In this document: positions 53,355 to 62,535 of the stretch, in pieces | Layout of the letters: every line of letters begins with the position of its first letter | How positions within the stretch are numbered: position 1 is the first letter of the stretch | Origin: an uncultured Spirochaetota bacterium | GTDB taxonomy: Bacteria; Spirochaetota; UBA4802; UBA5550 | DNA length: 64,000 bases | Direction: 5' to 3' | Assembly: GCA_937872225.1 (NCBI GenBank) | Contig: CALMRZ010000078.1 | Span: 88,531 to 152,530 of the forward strand | Notes under the pieces: generated by a model | Database searches by the model: none | Told to the model about the DNA's origin: nothing | What the model saw: the letters and a program-made list of their open reading frames with translations, nothing else | Position numbers and translations under genes: made by a program

Positions 53355-54023
53355 TTGAACAAAGACGCCGTCATCCTGTTTCTGAGGTATCCGGAGCGGG
53401 GTAAAATGAAGGTCCGGCTCGCGCAGGAGGTGGGCGATGATCTCGCCTTTGAGCTTCATGTCCGATTCATCCGGGACATCCTTAACACGCTGCGCGCCGT
53501 AAACGCCGAAACCATAATCGTCGGCACCGGGTCGACGGGGAAGGGCCCGCCGGGAATTTTCGGCAAATCGATCCGCCTCGTGCAGCGCGGCCATAATTTC
53601 GGCGAGCGTCTTCACAATGCCTTCGCCGACGTTTTTTACCGGGGCTTTGACCGCGCCGCCCTTATCGGCATCGAATGCCCGGGTCTTCGCGCTGATTATA
53701 TCCGGCAGGCCCTCGGCGAGCTGGGGAACCATGACGCCGTGATCGGGCCGGACCGGGACGGTGGGTATGGCCTGTTGGCCCTCCATGGGCGTTCCCTGCG
53801 GGCCGAATTTTTCGAGGACATCCCATGGGGCACGGCGCGGGTGTTCGTTGAAACCGTTGGGAAGATCGAGGATGCCCTCCTGGAGCTGTCAATCCTTGAT
53901 CAGATGGAACGCGTCAACGGGGTGGAAGACCTCGTGCGTCTTGCCGGTGAAGGGGGCTCGCCGGCGATCATCACCAGGCAGTTCCTGGAGCAGCACAGGG
54001 AGAAACTGATGGAGAATATTTGA
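53355..54023 (+). CDS. TIGR04282/DUF2064-type glycosyltransferase
   Basis: A 222-residue protein from a TTG start (no in-frame ATG nearby and no good ribosome site). FLRYPERGKMKVRLAQEVG, QRGHNFGERLHNAFADVF, ALIGIECPGL and GPDRDGGYGLLAL match the rSAM/selenodomain-associated transferase 1 family of GT-A fold. Two positions vary: KVRL for KTRL and ECP for DCP, so a metal-binding Asp is Glu. The sugar and acceptor are unknown. It is alone, not in a radical SAM cluster. Confidence 0.78.
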   Translation: MNKDAVILFLRYPERGKMKVRLAQEVGDDLAFELHVRFIRDILNTLRAVNAETIIVGTGSTGKGPPGIFGKSIRLVQRGHNFGERLHNAFADVFYRGFDRAALIGIECPGLRADYIRQALGELGNHDAVIGPDRDGGYGLLALHGRSLRAEFFEDIPWGTARVFVETVGKIEDALLELSILDQMERVNGVEDLVRLAGEGGSPAIITRQFLEQHREKLMENI

Positions 54024-54030
54024 GGATCCA

Positions 54031-54047
54031 CCGATATCGGTTATCGG
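54031..54047. repeat. CCGAT palindrome, short form
   Basis: CCGATATCGG is a perfect 10-bp palindrome, followed by TTATCGG. It lies in the 33-bp gap between convergent genes and is the smallest member of the family at 11705, 13558, 40480 and 55584. Confidence 0.55.
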
Positions 54048-54056
54048 TTGTTGTCA

Positions 54057-55184
54057 TCAAACGTTGATCTGGAATATCCGGTAGCCCTTGTAACAGTCTG
54101 AATTCAGGTACTTGAGGGCGCCGATCATCTTCTTGTTTGTTTCAACGATGAGGGAGCAGTCAGACTGGACGTAGCCGAGGCCTAACCCGATCTCGATGGT
54201 CATGAGGATCAGTATCTGGTCGATGTTCTGGCCCCGGTATTCCGGCATGACGCCCATCAGGATGGTCCTGAGCGTTTTCGTTCTCTTTACCTTCCACAGG
54301 AGCTTCACGATCCTCCAGGGGTAGAGTTTTCCTTTGAGCGCGGCAATGCCGGGGTTGGCGTCAGGCACCGAAAGGATGAATCCGACGGTCTTGCCGCCCT
54401 GTTCGGCGAAAATAGCGAGTTCGGGGATGATGACCATTTTGAGCTCGTCAAACATCAGCGTAAACTGCTTGTCGGTAAGGGGAAGGTGGTCCATGTTGCC
54501 TTCCCAGGCGGCATTGAAAATACGCTTTACGTCATCCGCCCTGTTGGGGATATCCTTCTTCTTGGCAATAATGAATTTGATGTCGCTCTTTTTCATCATC
54601 TCTTCGCGCATCTTGAAAAGCGGGTCCCAGTTGATGCCGTCCTTCTTCACCATGAAGCAGAACCAGTCAATATACTTTTCGAAGCCGTAGGCCAGGGCGT
54701 GTTTTTCATACCAGTGGGCGAAATGGAACATGCCGATGACCGGCATCCTGCCGTTATTGATGCAGTCAAATCCGACCGAATCGTATATGGTGAAGCTCTG
54801 GGGACCGTTCATTTTCTTCTTGCCTTTGGCGCGGAGCCACTCCCGGGCCGTATCAAAAAGCGCCTTTGAAACATTCAGGTTGTCGATGCATTCGTAGAAG
54901 CCGAAAAAGCCGGTGTCCCTGTCATATTTTTCCTCGTAGCGTGAATAGGTATGGGCGGTGATCCGGCCCGCAGGCTTGCCATCAAGGTAGGCGATGAACA
55001 GTTGCGCCTCGCCATGCTCGAAGAAGTATCCCTCATCCGGATCGAAAAAATGGAGCTGGTCTTTTATAACGGGCGGCACCCAGGCGGGATCGTCCCTGTA
55101 TATTTCAGCTGTCCATGGCACCTTGATGAATTCGATAAGCATTTTTTTATCGGTGACTTTTTTAACCTCAATGTTCTGTTGCAT
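54057..55184 (-). CDS. GNAT-fold acyltransferase-like protein of unknown substrate
   Basis: A 375-residue cytoplasmic protein. The N-terminal part, FIKVPWTAEIYRDDPAWVPP, then QLFIAYLDGKPAGRITAH, and MNGPQSFTIYDSVGFDCINN match a widespread group of uncharacterised GNAT-like proteins. The C-terminal part, VGFILSVPDANPG and TILMGVMPEYRGQNIDQILI, forms a second GNAT-like half with a V-x-P-E-x-R-G acetyl-CoA loop. No substrate can be given. It stands alone. Confidence 0.7.
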   Translation of the reverse strand: MQQNIEVKKVTDKKMLIEFIKVPWTAEIYRDDPAWVPPVIKDQLHFFDPDEGYFFEHGEAQLFIAYLDGKPAGRITAHTYSRYEEKYDRDTGFFGFYECIDNLNVSKALFDTAREWLRAKGKKKMNGPQSFTIYDSVGFDCINNGRMPVIGMFHFAHWYEKHALAYGFEKYIDWFCFMVKKDGINWDPLFKMREEMMKKSDIKFIIAKKKDIPNRADDVKRIFNAAWEGNMDHLPLTDKQFTLMFDELKMVIIPELAIFAEQGGKTVGFILSVPDANPGIAALKGKLYPWRIVKLLWKVKRTKTLRTILMGVMPEYRGQNIDQILILMTIEIGLGLGYVQSDCSLIVETNKKMIGALKYLNSDCYKGYRIFQINV

Positions 55185-55436
55185 TATGATGACCTGCCCT
55201 CTGTCGTGATGATTTCATGTACCCTGAACGGGCGTTGCCTATATCGGGCAACACGATATGCAAATTTTATGTTTTATGTCCATCCTTTTTTAATTAATAA
55301 ATAGGCCGAAAAGGGCCGATGTCCAGGCCGTCGTGGGGACTTCGCTGGAGCGCCGTCATTTTCCCTTACTCTAGTAAGGATGAAAATAAAGTTCTTTACA
55401 AAAAATTGCCTCATTATTATTTTCCATCTACAGTTT

Positions 55437-55468
55437 CCCGGAAAAATGCATTGATGGATTTTTCCGGG
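55437..55468. other. Stem-loop in the EF-G upstream region
   Basis: CCCGGAAAAAT pairs with ATTTTTCCGGG around a 10-base loop, in the 519-bp spacer 55185-55703. No U-tract directly after it, so not a clear terminator. The rest of this spacer is otherwise featureless except for the palindrome at 55584. Confidence 0.4.
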
Positions 55469-55583
55469 AGCGGTTTTACAAGGCAAATCCGTAATACAAG
55501 AGGTTTTTCCCGGCTAACGCCATGAAAAACGGCGGTAGATCTGCCAGACAGGATATCCCGAAGCAGCCATCTAGCGCACAATC

Positions 55584-55597
55584 CCGATTGTTATCGG
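55584..55597. repeat. CCGATTGTTATCGG palindrome
   Basis: Exactly the same 14 bases as at 40480-40493, and both are followed within two bases by CTGTCC. It lies 107 bp before the EF-G-like gene. Confidence 0.7.
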
Positions 55598-55703
55598 TGC
55601 TGTCCTAAATCATACTATAAAAACTATGTAACTATGCTGCCTGTGCACGGTTCCGCAGGCTCCGGCACAGTCTCATGTGATACAGTTTTTGGGAGGTCCC
55701 TGA

Positions 55704-57815
55704 ATGCTTAAGGAATACAAAGCTGATCAAATACGGAATGTCGCCATCGTCGGCCACGGCGGAACCGGAAAATCCACGCTCTTTGACGCAATGCTCATGG
55801 TCGGGGGCAAGGTTGACAAGATTGGAACCCCAAACCAAGGCACTCTCACTTCAGATTTCGATGATGATGAAAAGAAAAGGATGATGTCGATCCGGAGCGC
55901 ACTCGGCTTCGTCGAGCTGGACGGAGTGAAAATAAATTTCATTGATACGCCGGGAACGGCGGACTTTATCGGGGAGGCCCGCGCCGCCATTCAGGTGGCG
56001 GAGACGGTCATCCTCGTCGTGGATGCCGTGGACGGGGTCCAGATCGAAACCGAGAAGGCCTGGCGTTACCTTGCCGAGAACAATATCCCGCGGATCATCT
56101 TCGTGAACAAGATGGACAAGGAACGGGCCAGCTTCGAAAAGGTCATGGAAAACATCAAGACCGGCCTGAAAGCCAATATCGCCCCGCTCTGCATCCCCAG
56201 CGGCGAGGCGGACACGTTCGCCGGCGTCATTGACCTGTACCGGATGAAGCTCCAGACCCCCAAGGCCGGCGGCAAGGATGTCGCCGTCGCCGACGTCCCG
56301 GCCGACGTCAAGGCGAAGGCCGAGGCCGAGCGCACCAAGCTGGTCGAAGTGGCGGCTGAAGGAGACGATGCGCTGATCGAGAAATTTCTTGAAGGCGAGG
56401 CCCTTACCGACGATGAGATCAAGAAAGGACTCCAGGCCCAGCTGGCCAACGCGAAACTGTTCCCGGTGGTCTGCGGCTCCTCCCTGTCCGCCACCGGCGT
56501 GAAAAACCTGCTTAACGTCATAAAGGATTTCGCCCCGGCTCCGAAGATCGGCAGGGAGTATGCCGGCCATGACGCCGATGACGCCTCAAAGGAAATCAAG
56601 ATACCGATGGGCGAGAACGGCACCCTGGCCGCGGTGGTATGGAAGACCTACATCGACCAGTACGCCGGCCGGTTCAATTACCTTAAAGTGATATCAGGGT
56701 CCATGCTTCCGGACGTTGAGGTGTTCAACCCGAACAGGAAGGCCCGCGAGCGCATATCGAAGCTTTATACCATGGTTGGCAGCAAGCAGGAAGAGATGCC
56801 GAAGATCAACGCCGGCGATATCGGCGTGGTCGTGAAGCTCGACAAGACCGCGACGGGAGACACTCTCTGCGACTCCAAGAAGCCCCTGGTGCTGACGACC
56901 ATCAGCTTTCCCAACCCGGTGTTCTCGTACGCCATCGAGGTCGTCAACAAGGCCGAGGTCGACAAGGTGGGACAGTTTTTCACCAGGGTCACGGAAGAAA
57001 ATCCGACCCTCACCTACGCTTATAACGCTGAAACAGCCGAGTCCGTCCTCTCCGGCATGGGCGAGATACAGCTGGGAATCGTGCTCAACTCTCTCAAGGA
57101 AAAAAACAAGATCGAGGTCAGGACCAGGGAACCCCGCGTGCCGTACCGCGAAACCATCACCAAGAAAGCCGAATCAAATTACCGGCACAAGAAGCAGTCC
57201 GGCGGGCACGGGCAGTTCGGCGAAGTCTATATCCGCATGGCCCCCAAGCCCCGCGGGTCCGGCTTTGAATTCAAGGAGACCATATTCGGCGGGGCCATAC
57301 CGAAGCAGTACATCCCCGGAGTTGAAAAGGGCATTATAGAGGCGCTGAATGAAGGCGTCCTTGGCAAGTTCCCCGTTGTCGACGTCGAGGTCGAGCTCTA
57401 TGATGGGAAATATCACGATGTTGACTCCTCTGAGCTTTCCTTCAAGATAGCCTCCCGTACCGCCTTCAAGATGGGCATGGAGAAGGCCGGCCCGCAGCTC
57501 CTGGAGCCGATCATGGATGTTAATATCTACGTGGACAAGCAGTTCATGGGAGACATCCTGAGCGACGTGACAAGCCGCCGCGGAAAGGTCCTGGGCATGG
57601 AAAGCGCCGACGAGACCGGCGGAAGCGTGTCCGTAATACGGGCGCAGATCCCTCTGGCGGAAATGCTGCGCTATACCATTGACCTGCGCGGCATGACCAG
57701 CGGCAAGGCAACCTTTGAGATGAAGTTTTCCCACTACGATCCCATATCGGGACGCGAGGCGGACAATGTTATCGCCGCCCGCAAGAAACTTCTCGAAGAA
57801 GAAGCTAACAAGTAG
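55704..57815 (+). CDS. EF-G-like translational GTPase (divergent G1/switch I)
   Basis: A 703-residue, five-domain protein of EF-G size. G1 is GHGGTGKSTL instead of the usual AHIDAGKTT; the switch I region reads DFDDDEKKRMMSIRSALG in place of the RGITI form. DTPG and NKMD are intact. Domain IV has GGHGQFGEVYIRM and domain V ADETGGSVSVIRAQIPLAEM. It belongs to the EF-G-like (second EF-G) group found in spirochaetes and others, not the main str-operon FusA. It stands alone behind GGGAGG, supporting a special role in translocation or recycling. Confidence 0.9.
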   Translation: MLKEYKADQIRNVAIVGHGGTGKSTLFDAMLMVGGKVDKIGTPNQGTLTSDFDDDEKKRMMSIRSALGFVELDGVKINFIDTPGTADFIGEARAAIQVAETVILVVDAVDGVQIETEKAWRYLAENNIPRIIFVNKMDKERASFEKVMENIKTGLKANIAPLCIPSGEADTFAGVIDLYRMKLQTPKAGGKDVAVADVPADVKAKAEAERTKLVEVAAEGDDALIEKFLEGEALTDDEIKKGLQAQLANAKLFPVVCGSSLSATGVKNLLNVIKDFAPAPKIGREYAGHDADDASKEIKIPMGENGTLAAVVWKTYIDQYAGRFNYLKVISGSMLPDVEVFNPNRKARERISKLYTMVGSKQEEMPKINAGDIGVVVKLDKTATGDTLCDSKKPLVLTTISFPNPVFSYAIEVVNKAEVDKVGQFFTRVTEENPTLTYAYNAETAESVLSGMGEIQLGIVLNSLKEKNKIEVRTREPRVPYRETITKKAESNYRHKKQSGGHGQFGEVYIRMAPKPRGSGFEFKETIFGGAIPKQYIPGVEKGIIEALNEGVLGKFPVVDVEVELYDGKYHDVDSSELSFKIASRTAFKMGMEKAGPQLLEPIMDVNIYVDKQFMGDILSDVTSRRGKVLGMESADETGGSVSVIRAQIPLAEMLRYTIDLRGMTSGKATFEMKFSHYDPISGREADNVIAARKKLLEEEANK

Positions 57816-57874
57816 CATATCCCCGCCCGGGGCGGGTCCAGTCACCCGTCCCGGGCTTATCGTCCGGTAACCCT

Positions 57875-59146
57875 ATGAACATCATCATATTTGAAGATGG
57901 CCTCCATGATAATTTTTATCCTCTTTCAGTGACGAAACCGCTCTGGGAGCTCAGGTCGGGCCTCTTCTCGTTCCGGGAGCGCATCGAGATCTTTGTCCGG
58001 AGGGACCCCGGCCTCGCCGGCGCCGGTCTCTACTTTTTCACCCGAGACTACCTTGTACCCCGGTTCCGGGAGCTTTATCCGCAGGTTCACATAAACGATT
58101 TTTCAATTTTTGACCATGACGGGGAGTTCCTGTTTGTCAACGCGGTAAAATATCCGTCCAGAACCGATTTTGCCATAGATAAAAACAGCGCCGTCATACT
58201 CGGGCCGGTGCCGGTCCTTGCCCGCGTCGACGCGGGAATGATAATGAAACCGTTTGACTCGATTCCCACAATGTTGATGAAACTGGGCCTTGCCAAGGTC
58301 GATTATTATGAACAGTATGAAGGCCCGGGAACGGGCCGAAAGGCGAATTTCATCTGGGACCTGATGGATGCGAATCCGGATATTATCCGCGGCGATTACG
58401 GTCTCGCGGGATACGCGGGGAACGGCGCCGCAAGAAATGATGTAACTATTTCCGGCGACGAAACTCAGGTATATATTGAGGACGGCGTTGTTTTTGACCC
58501 CTATGTGTTCATCGACGCGACAGGGGGGCCGGTTGTCGTCGGCTCGGGGACAAAGATAAATTCATTTTCCAGGATAGAAGGGCCCTGCGTGATAGGGCGT
58601 GACTCCCTCATCCTGGGGGCGAAGGTCCGGGGCGGCACCTCCATCGGGACGTGCTGCCGGATCGGCGGCGAGATCGAGCGGTCGATATTCCACGGCTACT
58701 GCAACAAGTACCATGACGGCTTCATCGGCCATTCCTATATCGGCGAATGGATAAACATGGGCGCGCTGACGACGAACAGTGACCTGAAAAACAATTACAC
58801 CAACGTGAAGGTGTATACCCCGGGCTCGCGGAAAAAGACGGGCCTCAGAAAAGTGGGCTGTTTCATGGGCGATTTCGTCAAGACCAGCATCGGCACGCTG
58901 ATCAATACCGGCACGAGCATCGGACCGGGCGCCATGCTGGTCCATGCGGGAATGCTCACTCCGTTCCATATCCCACCGTTCACCTGGTACATGAACGGGG
59001 AGACCGTCAGGACGGCCGGCCTTGATGATTTCATCTCCACCTGCCGGGAGGCCATGAACCGGAGAAATGTGCCGGTCACGGAAGAATTTATCGCCATGAT
59101 CCGGACGATCCATGCAATGTCAACGCCGGAGCGGGAGCAGCAATGA
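57875..59146 (+). CDS. Alternative GlmU-like sugar nucleotidyltransferase/acetyltransferase
   Basis: A 423-residue protein. The N-terminal half is a reduced nucleotidyltransferase-like domain (IIIFEDGLHDNFYPLSVTKP, then ELRSG), and the C-terminal half is a left-handed beta helix with hexapeptide repeats (VVVGSGTKINSFSRIEG, CVIGRDSLILGAKVRGG, SYIGEWINMGALTTNSDLKN). This matches the TIGR03991 group that replaces GlmU in Bacteroidetes and some others, making UDP-GlcNAc for wall or LPS. It overlaps the next gene by 4 bases. Confidence 0.85.
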   Translation: MNIIIFEDGLHDNFYPLSVTKPLWELRSGLFSFRERIEIFVRRDPGLAGAGLYFFTRDYLVPRFRELYPQVHINDFSIFDHDGEFLFVNAVKYPSRTDFAIDKNSAVILGPVPVLARVDAGMIMKPFDSIPTMLMKLGLAKVDYYEQYEGPGTGRKANFIWDLMDANPDIIRGDYGLAGYAGNGAARNDVTISGDETQVYIEDGVVFDPYVFIDATGGPVVVGSGTKINSFSRIEGPCVIGRDSLILGAKVRGGTSIGTCCRIGGEIERSIFHGYCNKYHDGFIGHSYIGEWINMGALTTNSDLKNNYTNVKVYTPGSRKKTGLRKVGCFMGDFVKTSIGTLINTGTSIGPGAMLVHAGMLTPFHIPPFTWYMNGETVRTAGLDDFISTCREAMNRRNVPVTEEFIAMIRTIHAMSTPEREQQ

Positions 59147-60045
59147 GCCGCCAGAGCGTACTCCAGACATCCCTTGCCCTGATCATATCGTTTTTTATCC
59201 ACCTTGTAACCATGGTAAGCCTCATCGTTCCCCGGATAGGAGATATATGGGGGACCCAGAAAATGATGAACGATATTTTCGGCAGCGAAGGGGCCGGCAG
59301 GGACATCATTGTCAATATCAACCAGGATGACCGCCGGGTCGTGACCCCGGACACGCTCCTCTCCGACAGGGACTCCAGCGCAAAAGGACATATCACTAAA
59401 AGAGCCGGCAGCAGGTGGCTCAACAATTCCCTCGATTTCAAGGTCCTCCGGGGCGACAAGGGCAAGGGGAGGGGCGATTCAACCGCTTCCGCCCATGCCG
59501 GCAGGGACCGGGGCATGGTGTCCGATGATTCGGAAATGGTGGCCGTCATCGAGCGGAACGACAGCGCGGGCCGGGATGCGGGGAATTACGGCATTTTCGA
59601 CGAGACCCTTCTTCCCGACAAGAATGACGTGAGCCGTGAGAACGCACTTTTTTATTCCAATGACGGCCGCTTCAGCTTCAATACCGTCAAGTTCAAGGAC
59701 TTCAAGTACTTCAAAAACATGAAGGACAAGATCGCGTCCAACTGGTTCCCGCCCCTCATGGCGAATTCTGTCGTCCAGGGGTATAATCCCCTCTCGGGCG
59801 AATACGCGCCGGGGTACACGCGCATCATGGCCATACCGAGCCAGGAAGTGAAAATGGTTTTCGTGCTGGACAAGAAGGGGGATGTCATACATATCCAGAT
59901 CCTTGACTCCCTCGGGAACAAGCCCCTCAACGCCTCCTGCTATGATGCCATCAGGCTTTCGAAAAGCTTCGGGCCGGTGCCAAAGGACCTCCTGAAGGGT
60001 GATGTGCTGGTCATCCCCTTTATTTTCGGTTATTACGTGTACTAG
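59143..60045 (+). CDS. TonB C-terminal-like envelope protein
   Basis: A 300-residue protein with one N-terminal membrane helix (SLALIISFFIHLVTMVSLIV), a long low-complexity linker rich in Asp/Gly/Ser, and a C-terminal domain (DKIASNWFPP, KMVFVLDKKGDVIHIQILDS, NASCYDAIRLSKSFGPVPKD) with the fold of TonB/TolA C-termini. The start overlaps the GlmU-like stop (ATGA). It probably spans the periplasm and contacts an outer-membrane partner; no ExbBD genes are near. Confidence 0.75.
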   Translation: MSRQSVLQTSLALIISFFIHLVTMVSLIVPRIGDIWGTQKMMNDIFGSEGAGRDIIVNINQDDRRVVTPDTLLSDRDSSAKGHITKRAGSRWLNNSLDFKVLRGDKGKGRGDSTASAHAGRDRGMVSDDSEMVAVIERNDSAGRDAGNYGIFDETLLPDKNDVSRENALFYSNDGRFSFNTVKFKDFKYFKNMKDKIASNWFPPLMANSVVQGYNPLSGEYAPGYTRIMAIPSQEVKMVFVLDKKGDVIHIQILDSLGNKPLNASCYDAIRLSKSFGPVPKDLLKGDVLVIPFIFGYYVY

Positions 60046-60097
60046 AGGCTGTCCCGCCCCCCACGGAAGGGTGCTTTATAAGTAAAATTAAAAAAGT

Positions 60098-62392
60098 CTA
60101 CTCCTTATCGATTAACTCTTTCAACGTTATATCGCCGACCACTTTCTGCCTGCTTGCCGTTATTTGGCTGAAGAGTTTTCCCAGGAAGTTCCTGAACGAG
60201 GACTTCCCCGGAGCCACCGGCAGGTCAAGACTGATGTCCATGACAATGTCCATGATCCGGTTTACCATGATGTTTTCGGAGCTGTTGGCCGGCAGGTAAT
60301 TGCCGTCGCTGTCCTGGATGATAAGCCTGTCTTTCAGGAACGGCCGGATATACCGCTCTGCTTGCTCTGACCCCCCTCCCAGGGCCTTCTGGATATCCTT
60401 CAGGGAGCTGGCGCCGCCGCCCATTTCAAAGGTCCGGTACACATGATGGATCACCGCCAGGCCATAGTACGCGTGAAAACCGTCCCTGTCGCCGAAAGCT
60501 TTTTTGAGGTTCCGGTACGTGTGGGGATGCATGAGGGTATACGCCACCTCCGCGCCGTAAAGGATAATGACCGATGAGGCGTACACCATCAGGAGGAAGA
60601 GCGGAATGGCCGCCAGGGCTCCATACATGGCGAACGTGCCGGTGGCGAATCCCTTCGCGTATACGATGAAGAGCAGTATGAAGATGACCCATACGGCCGC
60701 GGTGAAGGAGGCGCCCAGCGCCGCTGGCTTGAAAGGCACCCGCGTATAAGGCAGAGTGATATAGGCCAGCAGGAACAGGAGCCAGATGAAAACAAATGGA
60801 GCCAGAAAGTTGATTATGGTATATCCGAAATTCCATCCTTTTTTGACAGTTTTCCATGTGAGGCCTAGATCCTTTGACATGATCACGGTCCCGGCGTCGC
60901 CGACCGCCCATAGCTTATCATCGCGAAGCTGGAACGCATTGACGCTTATGGCCGGCACCCTGATTTCCTCCCAACTCTCGCCGCCGTTAGCGGTTCTGAT
61001 TGCCGTTCCATCATCCCCTCCCGCCACGCCTTCATTAGGGTTGAAGAACCAGGCTGAATGGTAATTGGTTTCCTTGAATTTTTTCGTTGTCCAGGTGGCG
61101 CCGCCGTTTTCGGAAATGAGTATCATTCCCTCGTTGCCCACAAGGATCACCCTGTTCTCGTTGATGAAAAAGGCGTCGTTGACGCTGATGGGCCGGTTCC
61201 TGCGCGTCGCCGCGGTCAGGCGGGCCATGTCCCATTTCTTACCGCCGTTTTCAGTCCGGAGAATGACCCCGTGGTTCCCGGTAATGATCCCCCGGTCCTT
61301 GAAAAAGGCTATTGCGGTAAGGTTGGGCCGGTCTTCCCACGTCTCGACCGACCAGGTCTCTCCCCCGTCGACCGTCGTCAGGACCGATCCGTTTTCGGCG
61401 GCGATAATCCCCCGGGTGTCCGTCAGCATGCGGATGGCGTTGAAATTGAATGCGTCGAATTTCCGGATGTTCCACCGGTATCCTCCGTCGGACGTGATGA
61501 GGAGTATCCCATTGGTTCCAACGATCCATCCCTTGTTGCCGATGAACTGGATGCCGCGGTACCTGGTTTTTGAAAGTTCCAGAGGCTCAACGCGGCCCTC
61601 CTGTTCGGTGAAAGACTTGTCTCCCTGCTCGTAGGCGTACACTTTCTGGTTGTCGTAATCGATCCGGCCGCTGGTTTTGGTGAGGTTAATGAAGCTGATC
61701 CTCTCTTTATTTGTTTGGGCGGGGTCAGAGTAAAGTATCGTTGATTTCTCCCCCACAACCCAGAGACGCCCGGTTTCGGTTATATAGGCTGCGTTGTAGT
61801 TCGGTGAGGAGAGTATGATGGATAGCTGGGTGGCCACGGTCATGCCTGCGGCAAGCATTATGGGGCCGAGGGTCAGAGCAGCCCAGTAATAAATGATCTT
61901 GAGGAGCATGGGCCGCCCTTTTTTGATTTTCCAGATGTCATTCATGGACTTCTCCAGGGTCCGGAGCATTGCTGTGGCGGAAAAAATCATGACCGTAGCA
62001 CTGATGCCGCCGATCTTACCGGCATTCTCTATAAGGCCCAGGATTGCGTCAAATATGGGATCAATGTTAAGCTTTATATTGTTTTCATTAAGGAAAAGCA
62101 GGATCTTGTCAAAAAGTTCCTTTTTGTTTTCGCCTACACCGTAATAGATTGAGTAAATAGTGAGGCCCACAGTAAGGGCCGGCACAAGGGATAGGATTAT
62201 AGTATAGGTTATTGATGAGGCCTTGGTCTGGCAGTCGTCTATGATGAATTTCCGCGTGGAAACGATGAGGACTTTAGCCGCGTTTATGATTTTTTTCCAA
62301 ATTTCACTGACGATTTCTTCTCCATGATATACGCTTTTTGCTTTGGATCCCAATGATTCCAGAATCTGCTTGATGGCGCCATGTTTTGACAT
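60098..62392 (-). CDS. YihY/BrkB-family membrane protein with an inserted Ycf48-like beta-propeller
   Basis: A 764-residue protein behind GGGAGG, about 2.5 times the usual YihY length. Helices 1-3 lie at about 62-84, 125-145 and 163-194, and helices 4-6 at about 523-548, 561-580 and 590-615; together they form a complete YihY unit (EIWKKIINAAKVLIVSTRKF, MLRTLEKSMNDIW). Between helix 3 and helix 4, on the outer side by the positive-inside rule, residues 200-518 form repeats with SDGGYRW, VDGGETW, ENGGKKW, ENGGATW, ANGGESW and KDLGLTW, spaced about 40. These are BNR/Ycf48 blades. The C-terminal 130 residues resemble a winged helix. The tag at 61721 lies in the first blade (YSDP 221-224). Confidence 0.85.
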   Translation of the reverse strand: MSKHGAIKQILESLGSKAKSVYHGEEIVSEIWKKIINAAKVLIVSTRKFIIDDCQTKASSITYTIILSLVPALTVGLTIYSIYYGVGENKKELFDKILLFLNENNIKLNIDPIFDAILGLIENAGKIGGISATVMIFSATAMLRTLEKSMNDIWKIKKGRPMLLKIIYYWAALTLGPIMLAAGMTVATQLSIILSSPNYNAAYITETGRLWVVGEKSTILYSDPAQTNKERISFINLTKTSGRIDYDNQKVYAYEQGDKSFTEQEGRVEPLELSKTRYRGIQFIGNKGWIVGTNGILLITSDGGYRWNIRKFDAFNFNAIRMLTDTRGIIAAENGSVLTTVDGGETWSVETWEDRPNLTAIAFFKDRGIITGNHGVILRTENGGKKWDMARLTAATRRNRPISVNDAFFINENRVILVGNEGMILISENGGATWTTKKFKETNYHSAWFFNPNEGVAGGDDGTAIRTANGGESWEEIRVPAISVNAFQLRDDKLWAVGDAGTVIMSKDLGLTWKTVKKGWNFGYTIINFLAPFVFIWLLFLLAYITLPYTRVPFKPAALGASFTAAVWVIFILLFIVYAKGFATGTFAMYGALAAIPLFLLMVYASSVIILYGAEVAYTLMHPHTYRNLKKAFGDRDGFHAYYGLAVIHHVYRTFEMGGGASSLKDIQKALGGGSEQAERYIRPFLKDRLIIQDSDGNYLPANSSENIMVNRIMDIVMDISLDLPVAPGKSSFRNFLGKLFSQITASRQKVVGDITLKELIDKE
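61721..61734 (+). repeat. GGGGTCAGAGTAAA tag inside the YihY-propeller gene
   Basis: An exact 14-nt copy. On the coding strand it reads TAC TCT GAC CCC (YSDP) in the first propeller blade. Neighbouring blades have similar ILxSxDGG sequence there, so the blade's own codons may have served as the landing or template site. Confidence 0.6.
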
Positions 62393-62535
62393 TGATCAAT
62401 TCCTCCCGGAAGATGGCATTGATAATAGCTGTTTTCCGGTAATGGTCAACAAAATTTTGTCGGTTTGTTGACTTTGTACAGTTTTGATAATACATTTGTA
62501 CTATTAATGTAGATTAGGATTAATGGGAAAATAAT

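Noticed and set aside
55437..55468. Stem-loop as an intrinsic terminator for the GNAT-like gene
   Set aside because: That gene is transcribed away from the stem-loop, and no U-tract follows it in either direction.
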